A stretch of DNA of 64,000 nucleotides from Paenibacillus camelliae. GTDB lineage: Bacteria > Bacillota > Bacilli > Paenibacillales > Paenibacillaceae. Below are positions 25,715 to 33,355 of the stretch, in pieces. Under the pieces are notes generated by a model. The model saw nothing but the letters and a program-made list of their open reading frames with translations. It was not told where the DNA came from and did not search any database. Each line of letters begins with the position of its first letter. Positions within the stretch are counted from its first letter, which is position 1. The stretch covers positions 186,001 to 250,000 of the forward strand of contig NZ_JAMBNY010000001.1 of the NCBI RefSeq assembly GCF_023715345.1. Direction: 5' to 3'. A program made the translations under genes and the position numbers.

Positions 25715-26425
25715 TTAGCGCTTTTTGCGGTTTATTAGCAATAAAGCCGCACCAATAAGAAGCACGAACCCGATACTAACGAACAACATCAACACTCGTG
25801 AATGCTGATTGTCGATTTTTTCTTCGAGCTCAGTCTCCGTTACAGTTGACTTAATTTGCTCTGGACTCAAAGCACTACTGCCTTCCGCAGAAGCTGATGT
25901 AGGGACAGCTGTATCCTCTGAGGCTCGGTTATCTTTTTCACCGCTATCCCCTCTGCTTGTCGGCTCTACTGTGGGATCCTCAGGTAGCTTTGTAGGCTGA
26001 CCTAGCTCGGTAAATATTGCTGAATCATCGATGATCGGTGTAGTAACGCCGCATAAGGATACGTGCAGCTCACCATCAAATTGTTGAGCAAACACCGCAT
26101 AGCGCGTGCCGATATGGAATTCATAGCCGCAGGCTGCTGAGTTGTTAGCAGTAATAACGTGCGTTTCACGCTCTGCTTCTCCCTTCCATACCGCCGATAC
26201 AGACAGCTCTATATCTAGGTTTCCTTGCTCAATCTCGGTTTTATTCATAACTGTTGCATCTAGCACATGACTGTTTTTCTCCAGCTCCTCAGTATAGCTG
26301 CCTGGAACGACACAGGAGCAGGCGTAAGCTTTTTCCGCACCGATCCAGCCTAACAGCAATAATAATACACAGCTAAGCAAAACCATCGTCGTTAACTTCT
26401 TCAGGTTGTACTTGGGTATAGGCAT
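25715..26425 (-). CDS. Membrane-anchored TIMP/NTR-like protein
   Basis: 236 residues: signal peptide (about 1-35) ending AYA, then ACSCVVPGSYTEEL right at the mature N-terminus, the CxC start characteristic of TIMP/netrin-like (NTR) OB-fold domains, with further cysteines near residues 99 and 124. A Ser/Thr/Glu-rich linker (about 145-195) follows, then a C-terminal helix (about 209-230) and a basic tail NRKKR, i.e. anchored with the domain outside. Bacterial homologues are of unknown function; the fold inhibits metalloproteases in animals. Its ribosome site lies inside the terminator stem at 26432-26474. Confidence 0.8.
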   Translation of the reverse strand: MPIPKYNLKKLTTMVLLSCVLLLLLGWIGAEKAYACSCVVPGSYTEELEKNSHVLDATVMNKTEIEQGNLDIELSVSAVWKGEAERETHVITANNSAACGYEFHIGTRYAVFAQQFDGELHVSLCGVTTPIIDDSAIFTELGQPTKLPEDPTVEPTSRGDSGEKDNRASEDTAVPTSASAEGSSALSPEQIKSTVTETELEEKIDNQHSRVLMLFVSIGFVLLIGAALLLINRKKR

Positions 26426-26426
26426 A

Positions 26427-26474
26427 TAAAAACCCCTTTTACTCGTTAATATCCATTAAACGAGTAAAAGGGGT
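26427..26474 (-). terminator. Strong terminator overlapping the next gene's ribosome site
   Basis: ACCCCTTTTACTCGTT (26432-26447) pairs perfectly over 16 bp with AACGAGTAAAAGGGGT (26459-26474); on the minus strand TTTTT follows. It ends the MMPL gene, and the AAAGGGGT arm is also the only ribosome site for the gene starting at 26425. Confidence 0.85.
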
Positions 26475-26516
26475 GAAAGGTTTCACGCTTGCGTGCCATT
26501 AGGGTACGTGACCCGT

Positions 26517-28700
26517 TTACTTTTCCTGCTTCATCACTTGCTTCTGCAGCTTGCTCGGCCAGAAAGCCCAGCGTCCGCATACGACTGTTATAGCTGGAAC
26601 GAGGAACGGACGGACGATAAACGTATCAATCAATACGCCAATTCCTGTAATCACACCAAACTGAACTAAGATCGTAATCGGCATTTGGCATAGAACAAAA
26701 AATGTCCCTGCTAAAATTAAACCTGCGCTGCTAATGACAGCCCCCGTTTCACCGACTCCTTCTTTAATCGCTTGCTTCAGCGGCATATGCTTCGCTTTCT
26801 TCCATATCCCTGAGATCATAAAGATGTTGTAATCCTCACCAAGTGCGATCAGGAACACGAACGCATAGAGTGGGATTGCTGCTTGAATAGCGTCATAGCC
26901 TAGACCATAATGCAGAATGATCCAGCCTAAACCTAATGATGCAACAAACGATATCAATACGGTAACGACAAGATAAAGCGTTGCAATAATTGATCGTAAA
27001 TATACGAGCAGCAGCACAATAATTAATCCAATAACGACAGGCATTACAACCGTGTTATCTCGAATCGTTAGCTGCTGGGTGTCGTATTGTCCAGCCGTTT
27101 GGCCTGCGATCCAGTAGCTGCCATCCCCTGCTAAGCCATCAAGCTCTTGATGAAGATCAGCGATATAATCCATCGCTTCTAGAGAGTATGGATCAATATC
27201 AAGCACAATATCAAAGCTTTCATAGCTTGCATCCACTTCACTTACTGATGGAGTCGTTATATGATTCACAAGCTGATTGTTCTCTATCGTTTCTCGGATG
27301 ACTGCAGTATCAGTATCCTTTGTAATGACTGTAATTGGTGCCAGCTCACCTGGACTGAACGCCTCACCGATCATCTTAAAGCCTTCACGGGACTCCATGC
27401 TTTCTGGGAAAGAGGAAAGCAGATCGTATTTATAATGCGTTTGCGTCGCAAAAATCGAAAGGATTAGCAACACACTCATGCTTGTTACGATAACGGTCCA
27501 AGGCTTCTCCGTAACAAATTTACCAATTCTCTTCCATGTACGATGAGCTTCCTTCGCTGGTTTTACTGGCTTATTGCGCTTAGCTGCGCGCTCTTCTTCC
27601 ATTTCCTTCGTACGTGGGATGAACGGATAGAAGGAGCTTCGGCCAAGAATAGATAGTATTGCTGGAATTAGCGTTAAGCTTGCTAGCCCCATAATGAAGA
27701 TCGACAATGAAAATGGGATTGCGAAGCGATGACTTGAGCCGTATTGAGCGAGCAATAAGGCAAGCAACGCAATAACAACCGTAAAGCCACTCATCGCAAT
27801 CGCACCGGAAGAGCCTTTAAACGCAGCAAGCATTGCACTTCTAGTGCTGCGCTCTAGCTGTAATTCATCACGATAGCGTGTAATTAAGAACAAGCAATAG
27901 TCAGTACCTGCACCAAACAAGAGCACCGTCATAATACTTATCGATTGTGAATCAACATCAATCCAGCCCTGACCTGCCATCCAGCCTAGTATCGGACTTG
28001 TTACAAGATAAGCAAACCCAACACCGATCAGTGGTATAATGGCAAGTAATGGTGAGCGGTAAATAAGCAATAGTAAAATGAGTACGAGCAGCACCGTTGC
28101 GATAAGCAACACGATATCTGCATCAAGGAATAAATCTGTCGCATCAACAGAGATGCCGACAGGTCCCGTAAAGCGAGCTGTCAGGCCATCGCCAAGCTCT
28201 GCAGTAAAAATATCTGAGCCTACGTAGCTGTTTAATTGCTCCTTAACGGTTAGCAAATTATCCTTTAATGTTTCCGTTGCCGTTTCCGCTGTAAACATAA
28301 TCGGAACGATGATTGTACTTCCATCATCGGAAAGAATGCTTTGCAATGCTGGAGGCGGAATCAGCTGTAGCGGTATAACACCTTCCTGTGCTGGTAGAGG
28401 CTCATTCGTAAGCTGCTCCGTTAGCTGTACGAGATGCTGAATGTCTTCCTCCGTTAGTCCTCCGTCCCGCTGGACTGTTAATAAAGCTGGTACACCTGAT
28501 GTATTCGGAAAATATTGCTGCAATAATTGATCAGCAACAATTGATGGAGACGAATCAGGCAGATTTTGAACGTTATTTTGCACCTTGTCGTTAACACCTG
28601 GCAATGTTAAGGTTAATACTACAGCCAGAATAATCCATGCAAGCAGCGTCATCCATCTGCTGACCTTTCCAGTAAAGAAAGCAGCAATGTTTTGAAGCAT
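26517..28700 (-). CDS. MMPL-family (RND-type) exporter
   Basis: 727 residues, two-repeat RND/MMPL protein with about 12 helices and two large extracellular loops. Signatures FGAGTDYCLFLITRYRDELQ and ALGEDYNIFMISG carry the conserved Asp-Tyr pairs in helices 4 and 10. GGAGGAG precedes the ATG. It is divergent from a TetR regulator with a palindromic operator between, so it is most likely repressed by that protein and induced by its cargo. It is a second MMPL gene in the window, clearly diverged from the one at 11.7 kb. Confidence 0.9.
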   Translation of the reverse strand: MLQNIAAFFTGKVSRWMTLLAWIILAVVLTLTLPGVNDKVQNNVQNLPDSSPSIVADQLLQQYFPNTSGVPALLTVQRDGGLTEEDIQHLVQLTEQLTNEPLPAQEGVIPLQLIPPPALQSILSDDGSTIIVPIMFTAETATETLKDNLLTVKEQLNSYVGSDIFTAELGDGLTARFTGPVGISVDATDLFLDADIVLLIATVLLVLILLLLIYRSPLLAIIPLIGVGFAYLVTSPILGWMAGQGWIDVDSQSISIMTVLLFGAGTDYCLFLITRYRDELQLERSTRSAMLAAFKGSSGAIAMSGFTVVIALLALLLAQYGSSHRFAIPFSLSIFIMGLASLTLIPAILSILGRSSFYPFIPRTKEMEEERAAKRNKPVKPAKEAHRTWKRIGKFVTEKPWTVIVTSMSVLLILSIFATQTHYKYDLLSSFPESMESREGFKMIGEAFSPGELAPITVITKDTDTAVIRETIENNQLVNHITTPSVSEVDASYESFDIVLDIDPYSLEAMDYIADLHQELDGLAGDGSYWIAGQTAGQYDTQQLTIRDNTVVMPVVIGLIIVLLLVYLRSIIATLYLVVTVLISFVASLGLGWIILHYGLGYDAIQAAIPLYAFVFLIALGEDYNIFMISGIWKKAKHMPLKQAIKEGVGETGAVISSAGLILAGTFFVLCQMPITILVQFGVITGIGVLIDTFIVRPFLVPAITVVCGRWAFWPSKLQKQVMKQEK

Positions 28701-28735
28701 GTAAACTCCTCCAATTCGATAATTAAATATTTATC

Positions 28736-28751
28736 TATACCGTTCGGTATA
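28736..28751. promoter_or_regulatory. TetR-type operator between MMPL and its regulator
   Basis: Perfect inverted repeat TATACCG-TT-CGGTATA, 7-bp arms with a 2-nt spacer, in the 123-bp divergent intergenic region. The ACCGTTCGGT core is the common form of TetR/AcrR-family operators. Confidence 0.75.
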
Positions 28752-28823
28752 ATAATTATAAATTCAATGTGACAGAAAGATCAATCCTATAATTATGAAA
28801 ATTTTATGAAAGGATATTGAATC

Positions 28824-29426
28824 ATGAAGCAACCACAGAAACGAAGACCAGGAAGGCCTAGACTAGAGAACTCGGAAACGAAGATTAACATATTACGAAC
28901 CGCCTCTATGCTCTTTATGGAGATTGGCTATGACAAAGTTTCATTAGAGCTCGTTGCGAAAAAAAGCAGCATTACGAAGGCAAGCGTATATTACTATTTC
29001 AGCAACAAATCTACTTTATTCACCGAATGCTTAACTTATGTAATGGGGATCGCCTTCAAAGCAACTGAAACGATATTGGGTTCTCCACTCCCTCTTAAGG
29101 AGCAACTTAAGCAAATCGCCTTAAAGCAAATGAGCAATGCGCATTTAGACTTTGAAACGATGATGCGAGATGCAGCCAAGGATTTAGATGAAGAGCAGAC
29201 AGCACGCATCCGAGCTGCTGAAGGCAAGCTCGAGCAAGCACTCATCGGGGCCTTCAAGGAAGCGATTGCTCGTGGAGAGATTCGTTCAAGTCACCAGCCT
29301 ATAGTATTGGCGCATTTGTTTACTGCAATACTAACGATGAAAAATCACTTAAATCTAAAGCCAATTCCACTCGAGGATATGGTCTCTCAAACGATAGATA
29401 TATTCTGGGAGGGTGCGGCACTATAA
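28824..29426 (+). CDS. TetR-family transcriptional regulator
   Basis: 200 residues. N-terminal helix-turn-helix: TASMLFMEIGYDKVSLELVA then KKSSITKASVYYYFSNKSTLF (the YYYF-x-NK signature). The C-terminal ligand-binding domain is helical and diverged. The basic N-terminal arm KQPQKRRPGRPR contacts the minor groove. AAAGGA lies 9 nt before the ATG. Divergent from the MMPL exporter; the 28736 palindrome is its probable target. Confidence 0.92.
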   Translation: MKQPQKRRPGRPRLENSETKINILRTASMLFMEIGYDKVSLELVAKKSSITKASVYYYFSNKSTLFTECLTYVMGIAFKATETILGSPLPLKEQLKQIALKQMSNAHLDFETMMRDAAKDLDEEQTARIRAAEGKLEQALIGAFKEAIARGEIRSSHQPIVLAHLFTAILTMKNHLNLKPIPLEDMVSQTIDIFWEGAAL

Positions 29427-29441
29427 CCTGAATATCTGCAA

Positions 29442-29471
29442 AAAAGGCAACAGCGCTCGCTGTTGCCTTTT
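29442..29471. terminator. Bidirectional terminator between tetR and uppP
   Basis: AAAAGGCAACAGC (29442-29454), 4-nt loop, GCTGTTGCCTTTT (29459-29471): 13-bp perfect stem with T-runs on both strands. Confidence 0.9.
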
Positions 29472-29504
29472 GTTTATACACATATGGTTAATACTGAGGG
29501 AGAA

Positions 29505-30293
29505 TTATAAAAGGATAAAGAAAAAGACGATGGCAACTGCAAAACGGTAGTAGGCAAACCAGGATAGACGGAGCTTTTTCATCATATTTACGAACGTTAC
29601 GACTGCAAGCATTCCGACAACGAACGACGCACAAAGTCCAATCAGAAAAAGCGGCAAATCCTCGCCGGTTAGCCCCGCTCGGTTATCGATTAGATCTAGC
29701 AGACTAGCTCCGCCCATAATCGGAACGGATACGATAAATGTAAATTCAGCAGCAGCCTTTTGACTTGTTCCAGCAAGTATTCCGCCCGATATCGTTGAGC
29801 CAGAACGTGAGAAGCCGGGCCATAGTGCTAAAATTTGAAAGCAGCCAATCATGAAGGCCTGTTTATATGTAATATCGTTAAGCTCCTCAGAGGTGACCGC
29901 TTTCTTGCTTCGTTCTGCAACAATCATTAATATTCCACCTAGCACAAGACCGATCAAAACAGTCTCAGGTCCAAACAAATATTGCTTAATGAAGGAATGA
30001 GCCAATACACCGATAACTCCTGCAGGCAGCATCGCGAGCAGCAAGTGAAGGATATTTATACCACTGCCTAGACGGAACGTCAGGATCTTCATGAAGGTTT
30101 TGAAGTATAGGACAAAGACAGCTAACACAGCGCCAAACTGAATAACAACCTCGAAGGTCTTCGCCCGCTCCCCTTCAAAGCTAAGTAAATGCGCTGTTAA
30201 AATTAAGTGTCCCGTTGATGACACAGGTAAAAACTCCGTTAAGCCTTCTACAATACCCATAATAATTGCAGATATTACATCAAACACGATCAC
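29505..30293 (-). CDS. uppP: Undecaprenyl-diphosphatase
   Basis: 262 residues, about eight helices. Catalytic signatures EGLTEFLPVSSTGHLIL (Glu16, Glu20, His29) and WPGFSRSGSTI are intact. It removes a phosphate from undecaprenyl diphosphate at the outer membrane leaflet, recycling the lipid carrier for peptidoglycan; extra copies give bacitracin resistance. It is a single gene. The BcrA-type ABC operon and DedA protein nearby also concern undecaprenyl lipids or peptide antibiotics, which fits a loose envelope-defence grouping (inference). Confidence 0.95.
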   Translation of the reverse strand: MIVFDVISAIIMGIVEGLTEFLPVSSTGHLILTAHLLSFEGERAKTFEVVIQFGAVLAVFVLYFKTFMKILTFRLGSGINILHLLLAMLPAGVIGVLAHSFIKQYLFGPETVLIGLVLGGILMIVAERSKKAVTSEELNDITYKQAFMIGCFQILALWPGFSRSGSTISGGILAGTSQKAAAEFTFIVSVPIMGGASLLDLIDNRAGLTGEDLPLFLIGLCASFVVGMLAVVTFVNMMKKLRLSWFAYYRFAVAIVFFFILL

Positions 30294-30352
30294 ACGCTCC
30301 TACTCTAATTTAGAATGAGAAAGAAACAAGCCGCACTTGTCCTTTCTCTATC

Positions 30353-31672
30353 CTATGCATGACCGAGCCCTGAAATTTCCTCATCTTGTGCATCAACAAT
30401 AATTTCGACACTACGTATTCGATTTTCATCACGCTCACGAACGATAAAGGTTGCTGAATCGTAATCCCATGCCACATCCTGCTTCAGATTCGGCTGCAGC
30501 TGATAAAGCAAGCCGCCAATGGTATGAATTTCGCCACCTTCTAATTCCAAGCCTGTCATCTCGTTTACATCGGAAATTAATGCGCGACCTTCAACGAGAA
30601 AGCGTCTTTCATCAATTCGGTCAATTTCCATTTTTTCATCTGTATCGAATTCATCTCGAATTTCTCCAACGATTTCTTCGATAATATCCTCAATCGTAAT
30701 AAGGCCTGCTGTACCGCCATATTCGTCCAGCAAAATTGCCATATGCGTCTGTTCACCTTGCATCCGCGTTAACAGCTTACGAATGGGTATCGTATCTGGG
30801 ACAGACATCACTGGCTGCATCAGTACTCGAACATCCGGCTCTTCATCGTCGTGACTCATCACATGAAACAGAAAAGCCTTTGTATTCAATATCCCGATAA
30901 TATTATCTTTGTCTCCGTGTGCGACTGGGAAGCGAGTATATCGCTCCTGCATAATGATATCGATCTTTTCTTGACGTGAGTTTTCAACAAATATACAGAC
31001 CATATCTGTACGTGGAATCATAATGTCGCGAGCCAATCGCGTATCAAACTCAAATATTCGATTCATAAAGCCATATTCGCTGAAATTGATTTTCCCGCTC
31101 TCATATGAATCATTCAGTATTAGCTTAATTTCTTCTTCACTATGAGCTTCCGTTTCACCTACGTATTTATAGCCCATCATGCCTGCAAGTGCGTTAGCTG
31201 AACCGTTCAGTAACCAAATAAACGGATAGGCAATTTTATGAAACCAAATAATGTAAGGAGAAAGCTTGAGTGCTACCTGCTCTGATTTAACAATCGCTAC
31301 CGTTTTAGGAGCAAGCTCACCAAGTACAACATGCAGATACGTAACTAATAAAAACGCGATTAAAAAAGAAATAACATCAGTAATGTCCTTTCTCATCGGT
31401 ACATATTCGAATAACGGATGCAGCAATTTTGCTATCGTTGGCTCTCCTAGCCAACCAAGACCGAGTGCTGTTATCGTTATGCCTAGCTGGCAGGCCGACA
31501 AGTACCCGTCCAAATTTGTTGTTACTTCGTTTAAGGCCTTCGCATTTTTAACCTCTTCATCCATTAGCTGGTGAACACGACTTGGTCTAACACGAATAAT
31601 TGAGAATTCGGTAGCAACAAAAAATGCAGTAAGTACTAATAGCAAGACGAAAAGAATAAGGTTCACGTACAT
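30353..31672 (-). CDS. CNNM/CorC-HlyC family protein with CBS domains
   Basis: 439 residues from ATG 31672, with GAGAGGGG 7-8 nt upstream. The N-terminal CNNM membrane domain has four helices (ATEFSIIRVRPSRVH; GITITALGLGWLGEP), then two CBS repeats (RDIMIPRTDMVC; LMQPVMSVPDTIPI; LDEYGGTAGLITIEDI) and the C-terminal CorC/HlyC domain (about 360-430). Relatives export Mg2+ or confer Mg2+/Co2+ tolerance; the hemolysin name is historical. Single gene. Confidence 0.92.
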   Translation of the reverse strand: MYVNLILFVLLLVLTAFFVATEFSIIRVRPSRVHQLMDEEVKNAKALNEVTTNLDGYLSACQLGITITALGLGWLGEPTIAKLLHPLFEYVPMRKDITDVISFLIAFLLVTYLHVVLGELAPKTVAIVKSEQVALKLSPYIIWFHKIAYPFIWLLNGSANALAGMMGYKYVGETEAHSEEEIKLILNDSYESGKINFSEYGFMNRIFEFDTRLARDIMIPRTDMVCIFVENSRQEKIDIIMQERYTRFPVAHGDKDNIIGILNTKAFLFHVMSHDDEEPDVRVLMQPVMSVPDTIPIRKLLTRMQGEQTHMAILLDEYGGTAGLITIEDIIEEIVGEIRDEFDTDEKMEIDRIDERRFLVEGRALISDVNEMTGLELEGGEIHTIGGLLYQLQPNLKQDVAWDYDSATFIVRERDENRIRSVEIIVDAQDEEISGLGHA

Positions 31673-31761
31673 TTGAAGAGCCCCTCTCAAGTCCAATATA
31701 CCGACTTAGCGTTACCTCTTCCCCTATGAAATATTCATTCGCTTGCTACTACTCATGAGTA

Positions 31762-32946
31762 CTACCAAGGTGGCGTGTCATCCTCACGAGCGACATTAGA
31801 CCCTTCCATAGCATAAGCAGAGTCTTCATAGCGCTGACTGTCTGCACCTGGCTCCAGCATTGCATCAGGCACTTGCTTTAGACTCTTCGTGCCGATTACA
31901 GGCAGTAGCTCCTCTAGCTCCGGCGGTGATAACAGCTCAATCGGTGACATTCCCTTTTCGAACTGAATCGCATCCCCTTCAATGACAGCGACGTACCGAC
32001 CATTATGCTTAGCTAGATGAACAGACAAGCCAAAGTCAGACAAGAGCCCCTTTACCGTCACGCTGCCTAGCTTAAAGCTCATCTGCAGATCTTCCTTCTG
32101 CTGAATCAGATTGTAGTTCGCCTCTTCAACTTGCTCTTGATTCCACCATTCCTGCAGCTCGCGCTTTTCGCTTGCTGCCCATACCTCAATCGCATTTTCC
32201 TGCTCTGCACGCTCAGTGCTCTCTGTGTCCTGCCATTTTGTTTCCATAAACTGATGAACCATCTCAACGACCTGCTCGCTCATCACCTCAGGAATTGGCT
32301 TTTCATAGCTCACATATTTGAGAAAATCCTCAAAGTAACGAGCATGTGACGCTTGATGAATTTTCAGCTCCCACCGTTCTAGCATTCCGTCCTGCTCCAT
32401 ATGCGGGTATTGAATGCTTTTGATGCTGCGAGCACTGATTGCCATCTCGACTTGTGAGATTAAGCTTTGCTCATCTGCGATACGCGCAATCTTCGGCTCA
32501 AAGTCACATTTCAATATAAAAAGGAAGGGTTCATCAAAAAATGTGTTTAACGTGGAAAGCGCTACGATAAATGCCCCGCCACGCACCGCTGAAGTATCAA
32601 CATAAATCCGAATCAGCTCGTCACTAAGGCTATGGAATCTCTCCTTCGTGTCTGCCTCTCGAATTCGTTGAAACAAATTATAGTTTGGGTTGCTATCAAG
32701 CTCATAGCCAGGCTCGACAAGAAACATCCCTACCTTTGTCGGCGGGTTAGGTGTATTCGGGTGACGCTCTGCCTTGCGCTTCACAATTTTAATAAATTCT
32801 TCATCTAGAAACTGCTGTAATGCGCTGTCCTCGTATTCATCACCGTCCATCGTCTGGAAATGCTTGAACGATTTGAAGCTTCCTGCCCCCTTCTCCGTCT
32901 CCGATTGAATAACGAAAAAAGATAAAAATTGCATACGCAAATCCAT
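31762..32946 (-). CDS. DUF3900 protein
   Basis: 394 residues, soluble. The start FLSFFVIQSETEKGAGSFK, then FLVEPGYELDSNPNYNLFQR, IYVDTSAVRGGAFIVAL and IHQASHARYFEDFLKYV are hallmarks of DUF3900, which is confined to Bacillales and of unknown function. The C-terminal third (from about 290) holds a separate small domain. The start is coupled to the DUF1294 gene stop (TAATG), with GGAG about 10 nt upstream. Some properties recall nucleoid-associated 37-kDa proteins, but I would not assign that. Confidence 0.85.
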   Translation of the reverse strand: MDLRMQFLSFFVIQSETEKGAGSFKSFKHFQTMDGDEYEDSALQQFLDEEFIKIVKRKAERHPNTPNPPTKVGMFLVEPGYELDSNPNYNLFQRIREADTKERFHSLSDELIRIYVDTSAVRGGAFIVALSTLNTFFDEPFLFILKCDFEPKIARIADEQSLISQVEMAISARSIKSIQYPHMEQDGMLERWELKIHQASHARYFEDFLKYVSYEKPIPEVMSEQVVEMVHQFMETKWQDTESTERAEQENAIEVWAASEKRELQEWWNQEQVEEANYNLIQQKEDLQMSFKLGSVTVKGLLSDFGLSVHLAKHNGRYVAVIEGDAIQFEKGMSPIELLSPPELEELLPVIGTKSLKQVPDAMLEPGADSQRYEDSAYAMEGSNVAREDDTPPW

Positions 32947-33227
32947 TAAATTAACACTCCTGCGATTAAAATTACGATCAATATATGCACAGCAATAATG
33001 ATAGGCAAGCCAATCTTAAATTTACGATGCTGTGTTTTATGGCGATGTGCTTGCATTCCTAGATATGCGCCAACTGCGCCCCCTAATATACTGAATAACA
33101 TGAAATGCCGTTCTGGTATACGAGGCAGATTTTTTTTGGCAGCATCCTTGTCTTTTCCCATCATCCAATATAAATATATGTTCAAGAAAAGAATATATCC
33201 AAGTAGCCACATTAACGTATTGTCCAT
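32946..33227 (-). CDS. DUF1294 membrane protein
   Basis: 93 residues: two or three helices, with the DUF1294 signature RIPERHFMLFSILGGAVGAY, LGMQAHRHKTQHRKF and a last helix. In other proteins this domain follows a cold-shock domain; here it stands alone. It is cotranscribed with and precedes the DUF3900 gene (1-bp overlap). Function unknown. Confidence 0.87.
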   Translation of the reverse strand: MDNTLMWLLGYILFLNIYLYWMMGKDKDAAKKNLPRIPERHFMLFSILGGAVGAYLGMQAHRHKTQHRKFKIGLPIIIAVHILIVILIAGVLI

Positions 33228-33302
33228 CCTATATCCCCCTTTTCAATTACTGAACACAATACATTCATTTTACTATAAGCATAGAGCAATTAGTAGACTA
33301 GC

Positions 33303-33353
33303 CTGCAAAAGAAAAGAGAGTCGCTTCTCGTGCGACTCTCTTTTCTTTTGCAG
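33303..33353. terminator. Very strong bidirectional terminator, 22-bp perfect stem
   Basis: The left arm 33303-33324 (CTGCAAAAG...GTCGC) pairs without mismatch with 33332-33353, 7-nt loop. It ends the stalk-domain gene 3 bp after its stop. Confidence 0.9.
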
Positions 33354-33355
33354 CA

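Noticed and set aside
26432-26474. CRISPR-like or IS-end inverted repeat
   Set aside because: The 16-bp stem is followed by a T-run after a stop codon and is fully explained as a terminator.
31762-32946. Nucleoid-associated (NdpA/YejK) protein
   Set aside because: The conserved motifs fit DUF3900; overall resemblance in length alone is not evidence for NdpA.
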